Positions 1 to 11,500 of a stretch of DNA of 64,000 nt are shown here, piece by piece. This DNA comes from Burkholderia humptydooensis (GTDB lineage Bacteria > Pseudomonadota > Gammaproteobacteria > Burkholderiales > Burkholderiaceae). The stretch covers positions 558,001 through 622,000 of the forward strand of contig NZ_CP013382.1 in assembly GCF_001513745.1 (NCBI RefSeq). Direction: 5' to 3'. Every line of letters starts with the position of its first letter. Position 1 is the first letter of the stretch. The notes under the pieces were generated by a model. That model saw only the letters and a list, made by a program, of their open reading frames with translations, did no database searches and was not told where the DNA came from. Made by a program: the position numbers and the translations under genes.

Positions 1-980
1 TCCGGTTAGACAGCGAATATTGAATGCACAAGGGGAAGGCATCCGAAATGCGATATTTTTCTCGGTCGTGCTCATTTTTCATAAATCACGCTGTTCCATC
101 TCGCGTTTCCGCAAAATTTAGCTCACAAGGGTGCAGCATTTGTATGCGACTAACGGGTCGTATTTTCGCCATTGATCAGCCGGACGCGTATGTTGAATAT
201 TTGCAGGCGACATTCGAGAGGAGTACCGGAAAGTACTCGGTCTCTACGCCGAATTTCATAACGCCAGGCTGCCTATTCCTCTCCTCTCGAAAGGGGGGGT
301 AACATCCACATTCCTTCGTATCGGGAATCAATGAATTGAATTTCTCGAGATATCAGGCGTGCCGCGGGCTATCGATTGGACGATATAAAAATGACAGAAA
401 TTTCATGACATTTTTGTCATTTTTATAAAAAGCATGGAAAGTATACATTTTCACATCTAGTCATATCAGGTTGTGAAATTTGTATCTCATTGTTCAGGGG
501 ATGTAAAGCAAATTTGCATGTATTTTTTGTGATTTAATAAATATTTAGAATGCGATAAATTTCCATCATGTACGTAGTCGCTTAATAAGCCATGTGACGG
601 ACCGTAAATGCCGCTTCATGAGGGAACATCTGTAACGATCCGGTGACTTCCTGATCACGTCTTAATGGACGGAGGGGCGATGAGCGCGAAGATGGCGAAG
701 ACATCGGTCGATGGGCGGCGATGCGTAAAGGCGCACTGGTATTGAACATCATTCAGGGCAATGGGTAGTCGCCGAGGTCGGGCCTACGATCGGTCGTCCG
801 CTGTAATTGAGAACTGAGCCGCGAATGCCGGGCGCGGCTTGGAGAATGCCCGGCGCACGAACCGGCAGGGCATGAAGGAGCCGTGCGAGTGCCGGATCAA
901 GGGGGCGGGAACGTATGGCGAAGCGGTGGTTGTACGGCGTTGCGCGAAAAAGTTCCATTCCCTGTTGGGCGAGGGCGACA
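1..980. other. Gene-poor left flank, AT-rich between about 300 and 660
   Basis: I see no convincing gene here. Short open frames exist, but none shows a recognisable family, a good ribosome binding site or codon use like the downstream genes. Base composition changes sharply: positions 300-660 are distinctly AT-rich, whereas the flanking DNA is GC-rich, which suggests an intergenic regulatory or acquired stretch. The only structured element I found is the inverted repeat at 384-427. Any gene to the left would have to end before the window starts. Confidence 0.55.
384..427. repeat. Perfect 13-bp inverted repeat in AT-rich intergenic DNA
   Basis: The arms are TATAAAAATGACA (384-396) and TGTCATTTTTATA (415-427), separated by 18 nt. 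The spacer itself contains the 8-bp palindrome GAAATTTC (397-404) and a further ATGACA copy (405-410). The arms are AT-rich and no T-run follows, so an intrinsic terminator is unlikely. A regulator-binding site is more plausible, but no adjacent gene is visible to assign it to. The symmetry is seen directly; the function is inference. Confidence 0.5.
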
Positions 981-1270
981 AGTGATCGAGGCGCTGCTTG
1001 AGGCGCCGCCGTCGTTCGGCCACCGGATGTCGGCGCATCTTCCAGGGTTTAATGAGAACGCGGTGCGGCGGATTTTCCGGTTGGAGGGCCGGCAGGTTCG
1101 TCAACGGCCGCTTGGCTTTCGACCTTTCGCTCAAGCCGTCGGTCGCGGCCGCGTCGATCGAACGCTGTTCGGCGCGATATGGGGCGTGTCGGGGCCGGAT
1201 GTGATGATTGGGCGCGGATCGACTGCCATATCCGGGAACGGCTCGACCGAAGCGTTCCGTCGCAGAACAA
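981..1270 (+). pseudogene. Decayed IS3-family transposase (OrfB) fragment
   Basis: Reading GTG at 982 onward gives a segment resembling the middle of IS3-family OrfB transposases of Burkholderia and Ralstonia: SFGHR, then GFNENAVRRIFRLEGRQVRQ followed by RPLGFRP, compared with the usual SFGYR...GFNKNTVQRIFQLKGWQVRKRP.GFRP. From 1203 the match continues in another frame as WARIDCHIRERL, corresponding to the conserved IDCHTREL around the first catalytic Asp of the DDE core. The two parts are in different frames, so at least one frameshift lies between about 1150 and 1200. A weaker trace may run on to about 1430 (GTLG at about 1358, then a possible decayed DNG motif). No intact start, downstream DDE residues or terminal repeats are visible. 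This is a remnant, not an active element. Confidence 0.65.
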
Positions 1271-2530
1271 GCGCGCTCGCCCTTGTCGGCCATCGGCGGA
1301 AGCGGTTGCGTCGCGATCGCGGGCAGCGGTCGACTGTGCGCCGTTGGCGGCACCCTCGGGGTGCGCGTGAACGGGGCTGCGTTCTCCGCCGGGCGCGGGA
1401 ACGACTCCGGGAATGTTTGCGACGCGACGGGCGGCCGGTTTTGACCGAGCGCCATGTCGGCACGGCCGATGGGAATGTACGGCGAATCCGAAGCCCGGCG
1501 CTGCGGCGTGATCGCAGACCCGCTGCGCGACCGGCGGGTGGGCCAACCTGCCGCATTTCCGTAACCGCTTACGAACGCGCGCCCGGAGCGGGATGTGTAC
1601 TGGCCATCTCTCGTCGGCAGTGGCAAGCGAGCCTCGATCGGCATGGTGACGATCGTTGTCAGGGCGCCGCGCTCGCGGCAGCGTCCTGACGGATCATCGA
1701 ACAGATGGTCGTGCGGCGGCTGTGTCCGCAAGGCGCTGCGTTTCGATTCGACGCGAGCGCCGACGATTTGCCGCTTGTTCCGGACCGAAGCTGAATGGTA
1801 TGTGCGGGCATCCGCCTTGTCTGTCATGAAAATTCCGGACATTCAATGAAGAAGGTGATGATAGTCTTTTCCGTTTCATGGAATTTATGTTAATTGGCGC
1901 GAAATTATGAAATCCGAGAAATGTCCCGGTAATTAGGTGCAGACGGAGTGGGCGATCCTGCTTAATCTTGGGGGTGCGAAGCCTGAATAAGACATTGATG
2001 GCATTCGATGGAATTCGGCGAATCGATGTCCGGCGTGATCCGGTCCGCGGGTATGGATCGCTGCTCGATCGAACCGGCGTCGAGTCTGCCGGCGAGGCGC
2101 GAAAGCCATCCATGCGCGGGCCGGACGAGGATGATGAATCGCGATTCATCGCCAAGTCGAACGCATTGATGGAATTCTCGGATTTTAATTGCCGTGTTTA
2201 TAGGGATTTTGTTTGTTTATTTGATTGCGTCGATTTATTTTGGATGTCGAGGCGGGATGATTCAATGATTTTCAAGAATGGAATTGTGTCAATTTTATTT
2301 CGTTATTCATGATTCGCGCTCCCCGATTTTCGATTTATCGCCCAGCCGGCGTCGCTGCGTAAGGGTGTGCCGATGACCGATCGGCTGTTACGTGTCCATT
2401 TTGCCGTTACGCCGTTTCGCCGTTCCAATTTTTTCCTCTTCCTGGACGGCGGGCGCGTCGCCTGCCGTGCCGACGCCGCTTGCCCCGCCCGTTCGTCGAC
2501 GATTGTCAATCTCACGTGAAAGACTCCGCC
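1271..2530. promoter_or_regulatory. Upstream leader of the PKS operon, no gene recognised
   Basis: Positions 1271-1850 are GC-rich and open in several frames on both strands, but none looks like a protein; this is probably the rest of the decayed insertion element or non-coding DNA. Positions 1850-2330 are markedly AT-rich and must hold the promoter of the operon that starts at 2531. I cannot point to one convincing -35/-10 pair. A small dyad, AATTG-TGT-CAATT, lies at 2282-2294, and the AT-rich tract ends near 2335. No tRNA, riboswitch or terminator was recognised. Confidence 0.4.
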
Positions 2531-5500
2531 ATGGAAAATGCCGCTCCGGTCCCTTTCGACGTGCTGTTCGAGCCGGCGGATGTCGAGGCCTTCGCTCGCC
2601 TCAGCCGCGACCGCAATCCGCTGCACGTCGATCCGGACTATGGACGGCGGTCGTCGTTCGGCACCTGCATCGTGCACGGCGCGATCGGGGCGCTGGCCGC
2701 GCTCGAGCGGATCGCGCCGGCCGGGCCGGTACGCGTGACGCGCCTGTCGGCCAGCTTCCGCGGCCCGATGCTCGTCGGACGGCGCTACGGCTGCCGGATC
2801 GATTCGCACGACGAAGACAGCCACACCGTCACCTTGTGCGATGGCGCGGTGGCGCTCATGCAGATCGCCGTGTCGTGGGCGCCGGCCGACGCGCTCGCCG
2901 ACGCCGTTGACGCTGTTGACACTGTTGACGCTGTTGAGGCTGTTGAGGCTGTTGACGCCGCCGAAGTCGACGACCACGACGACGATGCGTTGGCGGCCGG
3001 CATCGAGCGAATCGGCGAATACCGGCCGACGGGGCTCGGCGCGCGCTATCCGCGTGCACTGCGCGCGTTCGGTGCGGCCGTGCTCGATACGATTGCGCTG
3101 TGTAGCTTCCTGACCGGCATGAAGCTGCCCGGCCGGCGAGCGCTGTTTTCGGCGCTGCGCCTGACGTTCGGGCGTCGCGCCGCCGCCGGCGCGCTGGCCT
3201 ATCGGCATGCCGTGGCGTCGTTCAATCGCGACTTCGGGCTGCTCGACACGCGCCTGGAGGTGCGCGATGCGCATGCGGCGCTCGCGCATGGCGAACTGCG
3301 TTCGTTCGTCCGCAAGTCGCTCATCGACCGTCCTGTCGCCCACTATCTCGCGGCGCGCTCCGACGTGGGCGCGACGCGTCTAGCGGGCAAGGTCGCCTTC
3401 GTGACGGGCGGCTCGCGAGGACTCGGCGCGGCGTTGGTGCGCAGCCTCGCCGCGCTCGGCTGCCGCGTCTATCTGAACTACCTCGGCAGCACCGCGCAGG
3501 CGAGCGCCGTCGTCGGCGATCTCGAGGCACACGGCCTTGCGGTTACGCTGGTGCGGGGCGACGCCGGCGATCGCGCCTGGCTCGACACGGTGGCCGCCGA
3601 GCTGCGCGCGCGGCACGCTCGCCTGGACGTGCTCGTCTGCAACGCCTGCGAACCGCCGCTGCGGATGGAGGACGAAGCGTCGTCCGCGGCGCGCCGCGAC
3701 GACTATCTTGCGCGCAACCTGAGGCTCGTCGAGGCGCCGCTCGAGGCGTTCGCCGATCTGCTCGCGGCGAGCGAGGGCATCGGCGTCGCGATTTCGTCGG
3801 AGATGGTCGATACCGCGCCGGCCGGTTATGCGCACTACGTCGAACTGAAACGGCGGACCGAGGCGTGCATGCGGCGGCTCGCCGATGCGCAGCCGTCGAT
3901 CCGGATGCTGATCGCGCGGCCGTCGAACCTGTTGACCGAGATGAGCAACACGCCGACGCGGATTCTCAACGCGCAGGAGCCGGATGAGGTTGCGATGCGC
4001 ATCGTCAATACGTTGACGGCGGGCGGCGAGCGTCACCGCCTGCTCGCGCGCTTCACCGATGACGCGGCGCCGCGCGCGACGGCGACGCTAATGGTGAGCG
4101 CCAGCTTCACGCTCGATGCCATGCTCGGCGAATTCGATGCCTGGCTCGCCTGCCTGCCGGGCGAGCATGCGGTGCGGCAGACCGGATACAACCGAATGAT
4201 GCAGGACCTGCTCAGTCCGGATAGCGCGCTCAATACCGCGGAGGGCGCGGTCAATCTGCTGTACCTGCGCGTCTCGGACTGGCTGCACGAACGCGAGGCG
4301 TGCTGGCATGACGACGGGCTGCGGCTGTCGGACGAGACGGATTTCGTGCGGCGGGTCGCAGACGATTTCGTCGCCGCGCTGCGCGGTTTCGCGCAACGCA
4401 GCCGCGCCTGGCAATTGCTGATCGTCTGCCCCGATCCGCGCCTCGACCCGGCCGATGCGCAGGGCGCCGCACTGCTCGACGCGGTGCATGCGCGGCTGCG
4501 CGCGCTGCCCGGCGAACTGCCGAACCTCGCCACCGTGTTCGCGTGCGACTACCATGCGACGCACCGGATCGACGCGACGCGCATCGACGATGCGTCGCGC
4601 AACCGCATCGCGCACATTCCCTATGTGCAGGGCTATTTCGGCTTCCTTGCGGCGCTCGCCGTTCGTATGCTGAACGCCAAGCGGCAGCCGCCCGCGAAGG
4701 TGGTGGTGCTCGATTGCGACAACACGCTGTGGCGCGGCGTGTGCGGCGAGGAGGCCGACGTTCGCCAGCTTGTGATCGACGACGAACTGCGCGCGTTCCA
4801 GCAGTCGATGAAGGCGCTGCTCGCGCGCGGCTTCATCCTGTGTCTGTGCAGCAAGAACCGGGAGGAGGACGTCTGGGACGTGTTCGACCGGCATCCCGGC
4901 ATGGTGCTGACGCGCGAGGACATCGCCGCCGCGAAGATCAACTGGCTGCCGAAGTCCGAGAACCTGCGCGCGCTCGCCGAGGAGCTCGATCTCGGCATGA
5001 GCAGCTTCGTGTTCTTCGACGACAACCCGCTCGAATGCGCGGAGGTCCGCGCCGGCGCGCCCGAGGTGCTGACGGTATGCACGACGCAAGGCGGGCTCCG
5101 TCCGTCGGAATGGGCGGATCGGCTCTGGGTGTTCGACCAGTTGGCGCACACCCGCGAGGACGGCGCGCGCACGCGGATGTATCGCGAACAGTCCGAGCGC
5201 GAACGGTTCCGCAAGTCGGCCGAATCGTTCCGCGCCTTCATCGAAGGGTTGAACCTCGATGTCGCGATCGAGCCGGTCACGGCGGCGCGCGTCGATCGCG
5301 CGTCGCAGATGACGCTGCGAACGAACCAGTTCAACAACACAACGATCCGGCGCGACCGGGCCGAGATCGTCGCGATAATGCACGACGACGCATGGCGACT
5401 GCTCACGATCGACGTCGTCGACCGGTTCGGCGACTATGGCACGACGGGGCTCGTCGCGTACCGGATCGAACCGTCCTGCCTCTACGTCGATGCGTTCCTG

Positions 5501-8500
5501 CTCAGTTGCCGCGTGCTCGGACGCACGGTCGAGGATCGCGTGATGCAGCGGCTCGTCGCGGTCGCGCAACAGCACGGCGTCGCGCAGATACATGTCGCGT
5601 TCGCGCCGACTCGCAGAAACACGCCGTTCCGGCAGTTCCTCGACAAGCTCGCGCCGTCCGCGATCTTGGTCGACTCCGCGGCGCTCGGCGAGACGAGCCG
5701 TTACGTGTTCGAGCGCGAGGCGTTGCGCGAGACGCTCGATCGGCAGGCTTATCTCGAACACTCGCCGCGGCCCGGCGCCGACGACGCGCCCGCGGCGCCG
5801 CCTTTCGTCGTGAGTGCGGACACGCGCGCGCAGGGTGCCGACTACGTGGGCATCGCGCAGCGATTGCACGCTGCGTTCGACGCGCTTGGCCCGTCGGGCG
5901 ACTCGACGTCCGACGCCGCGCCGGGCGTTGCGCGCGCGTCCGAAACGGGTGTCGTGGCGCGGCGCAGCGCAGGCTCGACGCGCATCGCGAGCGGGGCGGA
6001 GCGTGAGGCGGCGTTGTTGCGTGAAGTCAAGCTGCGTTACGCGCGCGTGCTGGCAATCGACCCCGACATGCTGTCCGAATCCGAGGAGCTCGAACGATAC
6101 GGTCTCGAATCGATCGACATCGTGAACCTGACCGTCGAACTCGAGCGGCTCGTGCCGGGACTCGCGCCGACTTTCCTGTTCGAGCATCGCACGCTGCGCG
6201 ACGTGGTGCGCGCGCTGATCGCCGAGTACGGCGCGGCGGCGTCCGGGCTCGCGCCGGCGCCGGCCGCGACGCTGCCGCGCCAGGCGGTGCATCCGGAGCG
6301 GCACGATGCACATGACGCGCCAGACGCGCATGAGGCGGACGAAACCCGCGACGAGATCGCGATCATCGGACTGCACGGCGTCTATCCGGGCGCGAGCGAC
6401 ATGCACGCGTTCTGGCAATTGCTGCAGGCGGGCGAGAGCCGTATTGCGCCGATGCCCGACGCGCGGCGGCAGTTGATCGATCGGGCGCTGCCCGGAGTCG
6501 CGGCGACGTTGCACGGCCACGTGGACCGCGCCGGCTATCTCGATGGCATCGAGCGTTTCGAGGCGGATCTGTTCGGCATCACGCCGAAGGAAGCCGAGCT
6601 GATGGACCCGCAGCAGCGCCTGTTCCTGCAGGTCGTCTGGGGGCTGCTGGAGGATGCCGGTTATACGCGGCACACGCTTGACCGCGCAACCGGCGTGTTC
6701 GTCGGCGTGCTGTCGAACGACTACGCGATGTATGCGAATCTGCATGCGCTGCGGCAACCGGAACAGTATCGCCATACCGACTACTATCAGATCGCGAACC
6801 GCGTCTCGTACCACTTCGATCTCAGCGGGCCGAGCATGTCGATCGATGCGGCCTGCGCGTCGTCCGGCACGGCGTTTCACCTGGCTTGCCGGGCGATCCG
6901 CCACGGCGACTGCGAGGCCGCGATCGTCGGCGGCGTCAACCTCATTCTGCATCCGAGCCGCCTGATCCAGTACACGCAGACCGGCATGCTTTCCGGCCGC
7001 GGCAGTTGCACGCCGTTCGGGCGCGACGCGGACGGCACGTTGCTCGGCGAGGGCGTCGGCGCGGTGCTGCTCAAGCCGCTGTCGCGCGCGCTCGCCGACG
7101 GCGACAACATCCATGCCGTCGTGAAGGCCTCATCGGTCAACAGCGGCGGCAAGACCAACGGCTTCACCGTGCCGAATCCGAATGCGCAGGCGAGCCTGAT
7201 CGCGGGCGCGCTGCGCGCTGCGCGCGTGCCGGCGGCGCGGATCGCCTATGTCGAAGCGCACGGCACCGGCACGGCGCTTGGCGATCCGATCGAGGTCAGC
7301 GCGCTCGGCCGGGCGTTTCGTGAGCTCGGCGCAACGGGTGAGCGGCGCATCGGCTCCGTGAAGGCGAACGTCGGCCACGGCGAGTCGAACGCGTTCCTCG
7401 CGAGCCTGAGCAAGGTGCTGCTGCAATTCCGTCACCGCCGCTGGGTGCCGACGCCGACCTCCGCGGAGGACAACGCGGCGATCGATTTCGCCGCGGCCGG
7501 CTTCGCGGTGCAGCGCACGCTGGCCGATTGGTCCGAGACGGGGGACGAGGGGCCTGTTGCCGCCTGCATCAGCAATTTCGGCGCGGGCGGATCGAACGCG
7601 CATGTGGTGCTCCAGGCGTGGCCCGCGAGCGTCGCGCAGGGCTGCGCGGGCCGCCATCTCGTGCCGCTGTCCACGCATCGGCCGGAGTTGCTGCCGCGCC
7701 TCGCGGGCCGCTTGCGCGAGCGCTTGTTGCGCGACGCCGCGGCCGAGATCGATCTCGGCGCGCTCGCGTACACGCTGCAGGTCGGCCGTCAGCATCTCGA
7801 TCATCGCGTCGTGTTCCTCGTTGACGACCGCGACACGCTGCTCGATGCGCTCGAACGGTTCCAGGGCGGCGCCGCCGCCGATGCGCGTTGGCTGTGCGGC
7901 AGCACGGCCTCGCGCAACGCGCTCGGCGACTTCCTCGACGGGCAGGCGGACATGCGCGAATTGCTGCGCAAGTGGGCGCGCGAGCACGAACACCATCGGA
8001 TCGCGCAGCTGTGGCTGCACGGTTTCAGCATTCCCTGGGAGGCGCTCCACACGGCGCGCAAGCCGGCGCGGATCAGCCTGCCGACCTACCCGTTCGACGG
8101 GCGTCCGCACTGGCTCGAACCCGGCGAGGCCATGCCCGGCCTCGCCGCAGTGCCGGCCGCCATGCCCGCCGGCGACGCCGTGCTGTTCGCTCCGGTCTGG
8201 GTCCGTGCGGACCTGCCCGCCGCGCGCGAGCCGGCGCCGAGCGTCATCGCGCGCCACGTCCTGTTCTGCGGGCTCGACGCCGCTGCGCGCGAGGCGTTGC
8301 GCGCAGCGAGCCGGGCGAGCGACGCGTCGATGCATTTCCTCGCGTTGTCCGCAGGGACACGGGAGGATGCTTATGCCGATTGCGCGGCCGCGCTGTCGAC
8401 CTGGCTGCGCGAACTGCTCCGCAGCGGCCTGCGCGAGCCGCTTCGCGTGCAGGTCACGGCGGCCGGAGCGCGGGACGAGGTCTGGACGGGCCTCGCGGCC

Positions 8501-11500
8501 TTGCTGAAATCGGCGATGCAGGAAAATCCCATGTTGTCGGCGCAATTGATCGAATTCGACGATGCGCCGGATGCGGCGGCATGGTTCGCGATACTGAACG
8601 ACGAGATGCGCGAAGGCTGCGACGTGTCGGTCCGCTACCGCCCCGGGCGGCACGTGCGGGCCTGGCATCCGCTGGCGCCGCCGGCACGGCCGGCCGCGTC
8701 CACGGGCGGCGCGGGCGTCTACCTGATCACCGGCGGCTCGGGCGCGCTCGCGCTGCAATGCGCCGAATGGCTCGGCGCGCGCGATCGCGGCGCGACGATC
8801 GTCCTGCTGGCGCGTCGCGACGAGGCCGCGCTTGCCGGCTCGCCGCGCGGGCATCGTCTCGCCGCGCTGCGCGAAGCCGGGATGCGGATCGTCTATCGCA
8901 GCGTCGACGTCTGCGACGGGCCGGCGCTGGAGGACTGCATCGCGACGATCGTCGCCACGCACGGGCCGCTCCGAGGTGTACTGCATTGCGCGGGAATAGT
9001 CCGCGACACCTATCTGATCCACAAGTCCGAAGACGATTTCCGGGCCGTGCTGGCGCCGAAGGTGGCCGGCACGCTGAACCTCGACCGCGCGACGCGCGGC
9101 CAGCCGCTCGCGTTCTTCGCGCTGTTCTCGTCGATCTCGGGCGTGCTCGGCAATGCCGGCCAAGCCGACTACGCGGCGGCCAACGCGTTCATGGACGCGT
9201 TCGCGCACCGTCGCGCCGCGCGCGTGCGTGCCGGCGAGCGGGCGGGGCACAGCGTTTCGATCAACTGGCCGCTCTGGCGCGACGGCGGGATGGCGCTCGA
9301 CGCCGAACTCGCGGCGCTGCTGCGCGAGCATCACGGCCTCGACGCGATCGCGAGCGAGGCCGGGATGCGCGCGCTCGATCGGGCGCTCGCCGGCGCCGCG
9401 CAACAGGTGTTCGTCGGGACGGGCGCGGGCGAGGCGGTTGCGCGCACGCTGGCGGCGTCGGCACGCCGCCAGCCGGACGCGGTCGCCGGCGCGCCGGCGA
9501 CCGCAACCGCCGGTGCCGCGCCCAGCCCGGCGGCGCTGTACCCGTATCTCAAACGCGTGCTGGCGGACACGACGAAGCTCGACCCCGCGACGATCGACGA
9601 ACATCGCCCGCTCGCGGACCTCGGCCTCGATTCGATCCTGCTCGCGAAGCTGAACAAGGCGTTGGCCGCCAACTTTCACCAACTGCCGAGGACGTTGTTC
9701 TACGAATACCCGACGCTCGAGGCGCTCGCCGCGTACCTGGCCGAGCAGATCCGCCTCCAGGGAATTCCGGCCGACCGCTTCGTGCCCGTGTGCGGCGAGG
9801 CGCAACCGGCCGCGCCGGCGCGCGCCGCGCATGACGCGGCGCCGGCGCCGAAGCCGGCGTCCGCGGCCGTCCACGCCCCGGGGGACGCGGCGCGCGACAT
9901 GCCGATCGCGATCATCGGCATCGGCGGGCGCTATCCCAATGCGCCGTCTTTCGACGCGCTCTGGCGGAGCCTGAAGAATGCGTCGAGCGAGATCGGCGAA
10001 CTGCCGGTCCGCCGCTGGCACGGCCCGCACGCCGATGCCGGGCGCGATCTCCATCCGGCGCTGCGCGGCCGCAAGGGCGCGTTCCTCGACGACTTCGCCC
10101 AGTTCGATCCGGCGTTCTTCCAGATCGCGCCCGTCGATGTCCACGCGATCGATCCGCAGGAGCGGATGGTGCTGATGTCGTGCTGGGCCGCGCTCGAAAG
10201 CAGCGGCTATACGCGCGAGCGGATCGCGGCGCGGCATGGCCGCAACGTCGCCGTCTGCGTCGGCGCGACCAAGAGCGGCTTCAATCATTTCTCGTCGGGC
10301 GCGGCGGCGCACGCGGATGTCGGCGTCGGCGCGCGCGAGGCCGTCACCTCGACCTCGTTCGCGAACATGGCGAACCGCGTTTCGTACTTCCTCGACCTGC
10401 GCGGGCCGAGCATCGCATTCGACACCATGTGCACGTCGTCGCTGACGGCGATCCATCACGCCTGCCAATACCTGCGGCAAGGCGAAGCCGAACTCGCGAT
10501 CGCGGCCGGCGTGAACCTGCACCTGCATCCGAACGACTATCTCGCGCTGGAGCGCCTCGGCATGTTGAGCAACGAGGCGGACGTGAACTGCTTTTCGCTT
10601 GGCGGCAACGGCTTCATTCCCGGCGAGGCGGTGGGCGCGGTCGTGCTGAAGCGGCTCGACGCGGCGCTCGCCGACGGCGACCGGATCGACGCGGTCATCA
10701 CCGCGACGGGCCTCAGCCACAGCGGGCACACGCATGGCTATACCGCGCCGAGCCTCGCGCAGCAGGAAACGTTGATTCGCCGTGTCATCGCGCGCGCCGG
10801 CCGGCGTGTCGACGACGTCGCCTACGTCGAATCGGCCGCGAACGGTTCCAGCATGGGCGACGCGATCGAATGGGGCGCGCTGAAGAACGTGTTCCGCACG
10901 CGCGCGCAGCCGTGCGCGATCGGCTCGGTCAAGCCGAACCTCGGCCATCCGGAGGCGGCAGCCGGCATGGCGCAACTGAGCAAGGTCGTCGCGCAGTTGC
11001 GGCATCGCGCGCTCGCGCCGACCCTGGTCGACCCGGCGCGGCTCGACCATGCGTTGCTGGCCGACAGCGGGCTGCGGCTCGTGACGGCGTACGAGCCGTG
11101 GCCGGAGCAAGGCGATGCGTCGGCCTGCCTGATCACGGCCGCCGGCGCCGGCGGCACCTACGCCGCGATGGTGGTCGAGCGGGCGCCGGCGATCGGCGCA
11201 CCGCCGGCCGCACGTGCCGCCGTCGTCGCGATCGCGCTGTCCGCGCGGTCCGGGGATGCGCTGCGGCGCATGGCCGCCGAGCTGCACGACCACCTCGCCG
11301 CCTATCCCGAACTGCGCATTGAGGACGTGGCCCGGACGCTGCACATGGGCCGCGAGGCGATGACGGTGCGAGCCGGCTGCCTCGTCGAGAGCCGCCGCGA
11401 ACTGATGGGCTGGCTGCGCGAGTTCGCCTCGGGCGAGCCGCCGGCCCCGGCCCGCACCGCTGCGCCGCAAGCGCCGGCAAGCGCGGCGGCGCCGTTGCGC

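Noticed and set aside
24..302. 92-codon open frame at the left edge
   Set aside because: No recognised family, no ribosome binding site, and mixed composition. It may be a chance frame.
784..1842. Overlapping open frames on both strands in the left flank
   Set aside because: No motif except the transposase trace, no convincing start, and both strands open because of GC bias.
1968..2312. 114-codon open frame before the operon
   Set aside because: Its translation is unlike any family known to me, it overlaps an opposite-strand frame, and it runs through the AT-rich leader.
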